Positions 1 to 7,300 of a stretch of 8,061 bases of DNA are shown here, piece by piece. Origin of the DNA: Flavobacteriales bacterium UBA4011 (GTDB lineage: Bacteria; Bacteroidota; Bacteroidia; Flavobacteriales_D; Crocinitomicaceae). The DNA is taken from the NCBI GenBank assembly GCA_002384725.1, contig DGBF01000205.1:1-8061 (forward strand). Reading direction: 5' to 3'. Each line of letters starts with the position of its first letter. The stretch's first letter is position 1. The position numbers were made by a program, and so were the translations under genes. The notes under the pieces were generated by a model, which was given only the letters and a program-made list of their open reading frames with translations, was not told the origin of the DNA and did not search any database.

Positions 1-27
1 TAATTTATTAATCTTTTAATATAGTTT

Positions 28-63
28 ATTATCAAAAGCGCACTTTCATATCTCACTTGTTTT
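28..63 (+). other. Likely upstream part of gene 1 signal peptide (non-ATG start)
   Basis: In frame with the repeat gene, and downstream of the TAG at 22-24, the codons from 28 read I-I-K-S-A-L-S-Y-L-T-C-F and continue into L-I-S-F-I-V-Y-S-Q. That is a basic residue, a hydrophobic core and a small/polar end, a typical Sec signal peptide for this phylum. No ATG or GTG exists in this stretch, so translation would need ATT at 28 or ATC at 31, or the true start codon has been lost by mutation or sequencing error. The peptide character is seen directly; the start codon is inference. Confidence 0.45.
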
Positions 64-1476
64 TTGATTTCGTTTATCGTATATTCTCAAAACGACACCG
101 GTTTAGTGCTAAAAAATTACACCTATCCTTCTGGTAAACAATCTTCTAGAGGTTATTTTAAAAACAATAAACCAATTGGTTATTGGACCAATTGGTTTGA
201 ATCTGGTCAAATTAGCAGTTACGGAAAATGGAATTCTAATGGCTTGGATAGTACCTGGCTTTTTTACTCCGAAAAAGGAGAAATAAAAAGATCTATCACC
301 TACGCGAATAATTTAAAGAATGGTCAGTATTTAGTTTACGATTCTATTCAAATTATTGAATTCAACGGTTTTTATATCAACGACACACTGCAAGGCCCTT
401 ATAAGCGATTTAAGGCTGGAAAATTAGTAGAAGAAGGAAACTATGATAAAGGAGAAATAAATGATTTTTTGAAAGAGTATGATCAAAATACAGGCAATCT
501 TATCACCATCAAGAGTATTACAGACGGTAAAATTTCAGATGAACAAAGAATAAACCGATCTATCAACGGTAAAAAAGAGGGTATTTGGCAGACTTTTGAT
601 AACAATGGTAAACTACTATCACAGGAAATTTATGAAAATGGTCAACTAATTTATGATCAAGTAGTACAGAGTATTCCATTTGATTTTGAGGAAGAATTTC
701 ATACCAACGGCAAATTAAAATCAAGATATGTGCTGATGAATAGTTTGAAGAATGGAATTCAAAGAAATTTTCAAGATAATGGAGAACAAGCTTTATCTGA
801 AGTTTTTCGAAATGACTCTTTGATTGCCCAAGGTTGGTTCAATGAAGACGGAATAAAAGACAGTCTTTGGCAAACGTATACTTCTGAAGGTGGATTGTAT
901 TCAAAAGGAAGTTATCAGGATGGGAAAAAAGAGGGAATGTGGTATTACTATTTTCCTGATAATTCAATAGAACAAAAAGGAAGATATTTCAATGATTTGC
1001 CAACGGGTGAGTGGTTTTGGTATTATAAAAATGGTGAAACTCGAAGATTAGAAACCTTTTACAAAGGCAAATATGAAGGTGATATTATTGATTACGACAG
1101 CACGGGAACTGTTATTCAACAAAAACGATACGCATACGAATCGGTAGAGGGTGATTACTATTATTTCATAGGAGATCAACAAGAAAAGGGAACTTTTCAA
1201 AATGGAATTAGAGAAGGAAAATGGGTGTACAAATATCGAAACGGTAAAAAAGCCTTTGTTGGGAAATTTAAAAACGGATTACCAAATGGTAAACACAAAC
1301 TTTGGTTCGACAACGGTCGCCGCTCAGATGAAATTAAATACAAGAATGGAAAACGTCATGGTTGCCGACTAGAGTTCGCTAAAAACGGAAAATTAGTTCA
1401 CCTCTATGTGTACAAAAACGGAAAGTTAATTTCCATTGATGATGTGGTATTGAAGGAGGAAATAATAGAAATTTAG
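64..1476 (+). CDS. Probably exported MORN_2/YwqK-like repeat protein
   Basis: The protein is built from about 16 degenerate repeats of roughly 21-25 residues with the pattern 'G.Y.NG...G.W..Y..NGK', for example GKKEGMWYYY and GTFQNGIREGKW. This is the MORN_2 repeat of the YwqK family (COG2849), often labelled 'toxin-antitoxin system YwqK family antitoxin', although no toxin gene is visible beside it. Such repeats form extended beta-hairpin sheets; the molecular role in Bacteroidota is mostly unknown. The repeats fill nearly the whole chain, with a short acidic tail (VVLKEEIIEI), and there is no catalytic domain. The start is uncertain: TTG at 64 gives a hydrophobic N-terminus (MISFIVYSQ) too short for a signal peptide, and the first in-frame ATG is only at 736 (codon 225). 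The frame stays open upstream to a TAG at 22, and those extra codons complete a signal peptide. The gene converges with rnr, 85 bases away. Family assignment is firm, function is not. Confidence 0.85.
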   Translation: MISFIVYSQNDTGLVLKNYTYPSGKQSSRGYFKNNKPIGYWTNWFESGQISSYGKWNSNGLDSTWLFYSEKGEIKRSITYANNLKNGQYLVYDSIQIIEFNGFYINDTLQGPYKRFKAGKLVEEGNYDKGEINDFLKEYDQNTGNLITIKSITDGKISDEQRINRSINGKKEGIWQTFDNNGKLLSQEIYENGQLIYDQVVQSIPFDFEEEFHTNGKLKSRYVLMNSLKNGIQRNFQDNGEQALSEVFRNDSLIAQGWFNEDGIKDSLWQTYTSEGGLYSKGSYQDGKKEGMWYYYFPDNSIEQKGRYFNDLPTGEWFWYYKNGETRRLETFYKGKYEGDIIDYDSTGTVIQQKRYAYESVEGDYYYFIGDQQEKGTFQNGIREGKWVYKYRNGKKAFVGKFKNGLPNGKHKLWFDNGRRSDEIKYKNGKRHGCRLEFAKNGKLVHLYVYKNGKLISIDDVVLKEEIIEI

Positions 1477-1485
1477 ATTTCAGAC

Positions 1486-1503
1486 TATAGTACACTGACT
1501 ATA
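1486..1503. terminator. Weak hairpin between convergent genes
   Basis: TATAGT (1486-1491) and ACTATA (1498-1503) form a perfect six-base inverted repeat around a six-base loop, just after the stop of the repeat gene and before the stop of rnr. The stem is AT-rich and is followed by an AT run rather than a clean T tract, so it could at best be a weak, possibly bidirectional terminator. Nothing else in the 85-base gap looks functional. Confidence 0.2.
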
Positions 1504-1561
1504 TTATATATTACAATCAGCGTCATTTACGTTCTATAACCATCCATAATAAAACAGAAAT

Positions 1562-3700
1562 TTAACCCTCTATTAATTCCAAATCAATTTGACGTTTACG
1601 CAAATGAACCTCGTAAATTCTCACGGTTACTTTATCGCCAAGATTGAAGGTTTTACTCGTTTTCTTGCCTGTAATCTGAAATTTATCGGAGTCGAAATAA
1701 AAATTATCTCCTGGTATTTCATTCATTGGCACCATACCTTCGCATTTATTTTCATCCATTTTTACATACATTCCATGATCGGCAATTCCAGAAATTGTTC
1801 CGGCAAATTCTTCACCAACTTTATCTTGAATAAACAAAACTTGGAAGTATTTCGTGGATTCTCGTTCCGCTTCAGAAGCTTTGCGTTCCATTCGGGAAAT
1901 ACGTTTACAAACATCATTTAAATCATTTCCGTATCGATGTTTTTGCGTCGTTAATTCCTCTTGAAGAATACGGTGTACAATCAAATCAGCATACCGACGA
2001 ATGGGTGATGTAAAGTGGGTGTAATGCTGAAATGCTAAACCATAATGACCGATATTTTGCATTTCATACGTGGCTTTTGACATTGAACGTATCGCCATAT
2101 TTTGAATCAAACCATACTCGTTTTTGTAACGAATATCGTCTAAAAGCGCATTCATTTTTTGCGCGATTTGATCCATATTTGTGAATTCAATATTGTAACC
2201 AAACTTATTAATAAAGGTTTTGAAAAGCTCCACCTTAGCTGGATCCGGATTATCGTGAACACGGTAAACAAAAGGAATTAAGGATTCTCCCTTTTTCTTT
2301 TTTCCTATAAATTCAGCTACTTTTCTGTTGGCAAGCAACATGAATTCTTCGATTAATTTATTGGCATCTTTCGAGACTTTGATTATCAAACTTTCAGGAT
2401 AACCCTCTTTGTCTAATTTAAAACGCACTTCTTCAGATTCAATCGAAAGCGCACCCTTTTTCATACGCCTATCTCTAAGAATCTTTGCGATTTTATTGAA
2501 CAAAAGAATTTCATCTTTGAATTCTCCTTCACCACCTTCGATGATTGCTTGTGCGTTTTCGTATGCATATCGTTTGTCTGAATGTATAACCGTTTTTCCA
2601 AACCACTCATTGAAAACTTTTCCGGTTTCGTCCATTTCAAAAACAGCAGAAAACGTGTATTTATCTTCATCTGGACGAAGACTGCATGCCACATTTGAAA
2701 GCTGTTCGGGCAGCATAGGAATCACTCTATCGACCAAATAAACAGAATTAGAACGCTTCAACGCTTCCTTATCCATGGCGCTTCCAGGCCTCACATAATG
2801 ACTCACATCAGCGATATGAACGCCAATTTCCCAATTGCCATTTTTTAATTTTTGAATGGATAGCGCATCATCAAAATCCTTAGCATCAACTGGGTCGATG
2901 GTGAAGGTCGTAACGGAACGCATATCGCGTCTGTTTTTAACCTCTTCGGGATCCAAAGCCACTCCTACTGCTTCCGCTTCTTGTAAAACTTCTTGTGGAA
3001 AAACGTGGTCAATTCCTTGATTACAAAGAATACTGATCATTTCGTTATCGTTCGGATTGCTGCCGCTTAATATTTCGAGTACTTCACCGAACGGGTTTTC
3101 TGCAGATTTTGGCCAAACCGTAATTTGAACCAAAGCACGATCCTTGTTTTTCGCACCTTTTAATTTTTCTTTAGGTATGTAAATATCTGTTCCCACTCTA
3201 GCGTTGTCAGGAATTAAAAAAGCAAATTTTTCGTGTAATTCTAAAGTGCCGACAAATTGAGTTCGTTCTCTTTCGACAACCTCAATTACTTTTCCTTCCC
3301 AGCGACCAGACCCTTGTTTGGTCACTTGAACCTTCACTAAGTCACCTGCCATAGACTGGTTGATGTTGTGCGGAGCGATGAAAACATCGCTTTCATTTTC
3401 GTCTACACTTACAAATCCGGCACCGCGCATGGTTGTGTCGAGATATCCAACGACAAAATTTCCATCGGAATGGTTGAGTTTGTATTGACCATGTGAAATA
3501 GCCTTCAAGTAATTATCCTTACTATAATCTTGAAGAATATCATAGGTTAACTTTCTAAGCGCATTTTCTTTTATTTCAAGAGCACCGCATATTTGCTGGT
3601 GTGTAAAAACTCCTGTTGAGTTCTTTTCAAAAAAGCGACGGATAAGATTTTGAAGACTTGATTTGTGTTTTTTTGATTTGTCTTTTTTTTTACGAGACAT
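1562..3700 (-). CDS. rnr: Ribonuclease R (RNB-family 3'-5' exoribonuclease)
   Basis: RNase R is a processive, hydrolytic 3'-5' exoribonuclease of the cytoplasm that degrades structured RNA, including mRNA and faulty rRNA and tRNA, and takes part in stress responses and trans-translation. Visible domains of the 712-residue product are a Lys-rich N-terminus (residues 3-13), a winged-helix domain (about 15-75), two cold-shock/OB domains (about 82-220), the RNB catalytic domain (about 258-582) and a C-terminal S1 domain (about 628-710). The RNB signature holds the four metal-binding aspartates D269, D275, D277 and D278 (IDPVDAKDFDD), followed by HIADVSHYV, the RNA-clamping Tyr at about 321, and FTSPIRRYADLIVHR near 563-577. 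The Lys-rich C-terminal tail of the E. coli enzyme (813 residues) is absent; basic residues lie at the N-terminus instead. ATG at 3700 begins MSRKKKDKSK and lies 20 bases after a promoter box. Assignment is secure. Confidence 0.97.
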   Translation of the reverse strand: MSRKKKDKSKKHKSSLQNLIRRFFEKNSTGVFTHQQICGALEIKENALRKLTYDILQDYSKDNYLKAISHGQYKLNHSDGNFVVGYLDTTMRGAGFVSVDENESDVFIAPHNINQSMAGDLVKVQVTKQGSGRWEGKVIEVVERERTQFVGTLELHEKFAFLIPDNARVGTDIYIPKEKLKGAKNKDRALVQITVWPKSAENPFGEVLEILSGSNPNDNEMISILCNQGIDHVFPQEVLQEAEAVGVALDPEEVKNRRDMRSVTTFTIDPVDAKDFDDALSIQKLKNGNWEIGVHIADVSHYVRPGSAMDKEALKRSNSVYLVDRVIPMLPEQLSNVACSLRPDEDKYTFSAVFEMDETGKVFNEWFGKTVIHSDKRYAYENAQAIIEGGEGEFKDEILLFNKIAKILRDRRMKKGALSIESEEVRFKLDKEGYPESLIIKVSKDANKLIEEFMLLANRKVAEFIGKKKKGESLIPFVYRVHDNPDPAKVELFKTFINKFGYNIEFTNMDQIAQKMNALLDDIRYKNEYGLIQNMAIRSMSKATYEMQNIGHYGLAFQHYTHFTSPIRRYADLIVHRILQEELTTQKHRYGNDLNDVCKRISRMERKASEAERESTKYFQVLFIQDKVGEEFAGTISGIADHGMYVKMDENKCEGMVPMNEIPGDNFYFDSDKFQITGKKTSKTFNLGDKVTVRIYEVHLRKRQIDLELIEG

Positions 3701-3720
3701 ATAATTTATTGTAATTTATG

Positions 3721-3728
3721 CAAATTTA
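3721..3728 (-). promoter_or_regulatory. Candidate -7 promoter box for rnr
   Basis: On the minus strand this reads TAAATTTG, a full match to the Bacteroidota sigma-ABfr -7 consensus TAnnTTTG, with 20 bases between it and the rnr ATG. No TTG lies at the usual -33 distance; the nearest upstream TTG on that strand is about 34 bases away. The call therefore rests on the -7 box and its position. Confidence 0.45.
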
Positions 3729-3747
3729 CGATTATTTCGCAGGACGA

Positions 3748-3781
3748 TTGTAACCTTGTAAACAAGTGTTTGTTAATTTTG
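3748..3781 (+). promoter_or_regulatory. Candidate promoter of the ferritin gene
   Basis: TAATTTTG at 3774-3781 fully matches the TAnnTTTG -7 consensus and ends 24 bases before the ferritin ATG at 3806. Possible -33 TTG elements are at 3748-3750 (23-base spacer) and 3756-3758 (15-base spacer); the first is at the upper limit of accepted spacing. Between them and the -7 box lies a short inverted repeat, AAACA-ag-TGTTT (3760-3771), which could be an operator, though it is too short to assign to a regulator. The promoter position argues against starting the gene upstream at 3770. Confidence 0.5.
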
Positions 3782-3805
3782 TTATATAAAAGAAAGCACA
3801 TTCTT

Positions 3806-4330
3806 ATGAATAAGAAAATAGAAAAAGCGTTGAACGCTCAAATTATAAAAGAATTATCTTCTTCACAATTTTACCTTGCAATGGCCTCTTGGGCAGAGTG
3901 CAATGGTTTAAGTGGAACAGCGAAGTTTATGTACCAACATGCTGATGAAGAAAGATTTCATATGTTGAAGTTGGTTAAATTCATCAACGAAAGAGGGGGA
4001 AAAGCAATAATTCCAGCAACAGAACAGCCGCCGGTTGAGTTTAAGAATTTAGAAAAAATTTTCGAACTTCTTTTAGAGCATGAGCTTGAAGTGACAGAAA
4101 GCATAAACAACATTGTAGATATTTGTTTGAAGGAAAAAGATTATACTACCCACAATTTTATTCAATGGTATGTTGCGGAGCAACTGGAAGAGGAAGCTTT
4201 AGCGCGAACAATTTTGGATAAAATTAGGCTCATTGGTGGCGACAAAGGAGGTATGTATATGTTTGATAGAGATTTAGAAAATTCAGCTATTAACGGTGTT
4301 CCAGCAGCGGGTGCAGCTCCAGCGAATTAA
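3806..4330 (+). CDS. ftnA: Bacterial non-haem ferritin (FtnA type)
   Basis: Ferritins of this family assemble into 24-subunit hollow shells in the cytoplasm, oxidise Fe(II) at a di-iron ferroxidase centre and store it as a ferric mineral. The 174-residue product aligns by eye along its length with E. coli FtnA (165 residues). Ferroxidase ligands are visible: E16 (KELSSSQFY), E49 and H52 (HADEERFH), E93 (EHELEV), Q126 and E129 (WYVAEQLEEE), with the conserved Tyr at 23. This is the FtnA rather than bacterioferritin pattern; no haem-ligand Met at the bacterioferritin position was recognised. A short Ala/Pro-rich tail (GVPAAGAAPAN) follows the last helix. ATG at 3806 is chosen because it gives the family N-terminus MNKKIEKALN. 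The in-frame TTG at 3770 would add 12 non-family residues and start inside the promoter. The gene is divergent from rnr and 58 bases ahead of the sensor cyclase gene. Confidence 0.95.
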   Translation: MNKKIEKALNAQIIKELSSSQFYLAMASWAECNGLSGTAKFMYQHADEERFHMLKLVKFINERGGKAIIPATEQPPVEFKNLEKIFELLLEHELEVTESINNIVDICLKEKDYTTHNFIQWYVAEQLEEEALARTILDKIRLIGGDKGGMYMFDRDLENSAINGVPAAGAAPAN

Positions 4331-4349
4331 ACAGCGCTTTTTCATTACA

Positions 4350-4357
4350 TAAATTTG
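4350..4357 (+). promoter_or_regulatory. Candidate -7 box for the sensor cyclase gene
   Basis: TAAATTTG lies in the 58-base gap after the ferritin stop, with 31 bases between it and the ATG at 4389, and is identical to the box before rnr. No TTG is present at a suitable -33 distance, so this is weak. It would allow the sensor gene to be expressed separately from the ferritin gene. Confidence 0.3.
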
Positions 4358-4388
4358 TGTTACTTTGTTATAAAATCGTTCAGAGAAT

Positions 4389-7300
4389 ATGATACGAAGT
4401 AGCGCTTTTTTGTTTTTATTGCTTTTCGTTTCTGCGTATAGTTTTTCGCAGACCGCTTATCGTTTTCGAAACTTCACGATTACCAATGGACTTTCTCAAA
4501 GCGCGGTTACGACTATTCAACAAGATTTCACCAACGCACTTTGGATAGGGACCCAAGATGGGCTCAATAAATTTGATGGCTATGAATTTCAGGTTTTCAA
4601 TTCGGATGACACCGAAGGCTTAGAAAGTGAATTCATCAAGTGTTCTGGAAAAACGGACGATGGGCGATTGTGGTTTGGAACGAACAATGGACTTACCGTT
4701 TATGATCCACGAACAGAAACGTTTAAAACATATAATTTAGGTCAGAACGTAGCCTTACAAATCGACGATATTTGGGTTTCTGACGAACAAGATATTTGGA
4801 TGGCGAGTCCCTCACACGGCATACAACGCTTTAACACAAAGACTAAAAAATTTGAAGCTTTTAAACGAAGACCAGAGCTGCAAAACGTAAGTAATATTCT
4901 TTTACTTAACCCAACAAAAGTATTGGTTAATACCAATGACAACGGCATTTACGTTTGGAACCCAATCACCAATAACATAAAACTTTTAGAATTTCCCGGG
5001 GATGGGTTATCCCCAATGGTAAACAGAATAGTGAAAATAGGTGAGAATCGTATATTTCTAGCGACGAATCAAGGGGTTTTTAGTTATTATGAAAAACAAA
5101 ACAAACTCTACGAAAGCTTTGGCGAACTTAGAGAAACTTTTGGAAGGCTAAATATTACTGATCTCTATTTAGAAAAAGGTTCTTGGTTTTTCACATCTGC
5201 AAACGAAGGTTTATTTACTCTTCAAAATGATGGAACAATATTTAATAGTTCACAAGATATTTACCAAAAACACGCCCTTCTTTTCAACGAAATAAACATT
5301 TTATTTAGAGATAATGCGGGTACATTTTGGGTTGGGACTCAACGAGGACTGAGTAATTTTGAGGCAGTTACGGATGGTTTTTATAGTGTTGGCCCGATGA
5401 CCGATTTAAAAAAAGGACTGCCAAATGCTAGCGTCTGGTGTTTCGGTGAAGACCCCACTACCGAGTATTTATTTATAGGCACAGATAACGCACTTTCCAG
5501 GTATAACAAAGTAAAAGGTGAGTACGAGCATTTTTATAGAAATCAAAATGATATTGGTCGTGGTGAACGGAAGGAGTACTCGGTTTTTGCGATACATGTT
5601 GTCAATGCAAACCAGGTTCTTGTTGGTTGCGTAGACGGTCTTTATGAATTGAATATTCGTCCAGGTGGATATAGCTTCAGGCCTATTTATACAGCAAAAC
5701 AAGGAGGGGCCAACAAAGCATGGATCTATTCCGTGTGCGATTGGCGAGAAGACAAAATATTTATAGGAACAAAAGCTGGAGTTTTGTTGTATGATAAAGC
5801 GACAAAAACGATTCAAGAGTTTGAGCACGACCCCAAGAAAAGGAATCGTACTATCACCGCTGGGGCATGTCGAGTTGTTTACAAAGACATAAATGGTAAA
5901 ATATGGTTTGCTACAAGCGGAGGTGGGCTCAATTACTTGAGTGAATCAGAAGCGACCCCCTACATTCGTCCTTACGAAAGGAACGATATTTTGGCCAAAT
6001 ACACCAAGGATAACATTGTGAGTATTTTGCACAAAAACGCAGATGAATATTGGCTTGGAACATTAGGGTCCGGAGTTTTGATGCACAATATGGAAACACG
6101 CGAAACGAAAGTGTTCGATAAAAACTCTGGTCTTCCAAATAACGTTGTTTATGGTATCCTTGCCGACGATCAGGGTTTAATTTGGCTTAGTACAAATAAG
6201 GGTCTTTGTAAGTTAGATCAAGAAACAGGAAAGTCAATTAATTTCACCGAAGTAGAGGGTTTAATGAGTGACGAAATGAATGCTGGAGCTTATATGAATT
6301 CGGCTTCAGGCAAGTTGTTTTTTGGGGGTATTTATGGATTTAACTACTTCGACCCAAGAAGTTTGTCTTATCAAAGTCCGGATATTACGGTAAAGTTTTC
6401 TAGAATTAAACTAGAGCAAGAATGGTTAAAACCGTCTAAGGACAGTGAAATTTTATCCAAACCATTATCGCTCGTTGATGAATTGGTTTTAGATAGAACC
6501 CAGCGCAGTTTCACGATTCGCTTTCAACCCTCAGACATGTCCAATCACGAGTTGGTTCAATACAAGTATATTCTTGAAGGCTCGAATGAAGGCGAAATCT
6601 TTTTAGGGACGGACAATGAAATCCACTTTAACTCCTTGAATTTTGGTAACTATGTATTGAAGGTATACGCAAGAAAAGGGTCAGGAGCATGGTCAAAAAC
6701 GCCAGCGGTGATGAAAATTATCGTTGAATCGCCGTTTTGGTTACGCTGGTGGTTCTATCTGATTTGTGGAATTTTAGCAGCAATTCTTTTGTTTGGTTAT
6801 TTGAGATATAGATTAGAATCAGAAAGACTTGAGCAATTGAGACTAGAAGAAAAAATTCAAGAAAGAACGAAAGAAATTAGAGCTCAAAATGTCCAAATTG
6901 AGATTCAGAAAAAACAGATTGAAGAAGAGCGGAATAAGGTATTAGAGAAACAACGACTTCTTCAAATAGAAAAAGACAAAACCGAAAGCCTTCTTACGAA
7001 CATTATTCCGACGGATATAATGAATGAGCTCAAAAAGAAAGGAAAGGCCAAGGCACGAGCGTATAAAAAAGTGAGTGTTATTTTTTCTGATTTTGTTGGG
7101 TTTACAAAAATTTCTGACAAGTTGAAGCCAGCAGAGGTCGTTGAACAATTGGATTTCTTTTTCACTAAGTTTGACGATATAATAGAACAAAACAATATCG
7201 AAAAAATCAAAACAATTGGGGACGCTTATATGGCAGCAGGTGGCGTTCCAGTTCGAAACAACTCCAATCCAATTGAGGCGTGTTTGGCTGGCCTTCAAAT

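Noticed and set aside
64..1476. Classical toxin-antitoxin role for the YwqK-like gene
   Set aside because: The name comes from family annotation only; no toxin gene is visible, and the length and likely signal peptide fit a structural exported protein better.
1483..1503. Direct repeat GACTATA (1483-1489 and 1497-1503)
   Set aside because: Only two seven-base copies in AT-rich intergenic DNA; it overlaps the weak hairpin and has no attachment-site or mobile-element context.
1589..2741. Open frames on the plus strand at 1589-1921 and 2409-2741, and a minus-strand frame at 2461-2694
   Set aside because: They lie entirely inside rnr in other frames, show no family motif, and have composition expected of frame shadows of a conserved gene.
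3770..3805. Upstream TTG start for the ferritin, adding 12 residues
   Set aside because: The extra residues (MLILLYKRKHIL) are not part of the ferritin fold and the codon overlaps the likely promoter box; the ATG at 3806 gives the usual N-terminus.
4321..4342. Possible rho-independent terminator after the ferritin gene (AGCG ... CGCT followed by T residues)
   Set aside because: The stem is only four base pairs with a ten-base loop and overlaps the end of the coding sequence, too weak to call.
4333..4410. Ten-base direct repeat AGCGCTTTTT at 4333-4342 and 4401-4410
   Set aside because: The second copy is signal-peptide coding sequence (S-A-F-L); a ten-base match containing a T run is easily due to chance, and no third copy or structure supports a function.
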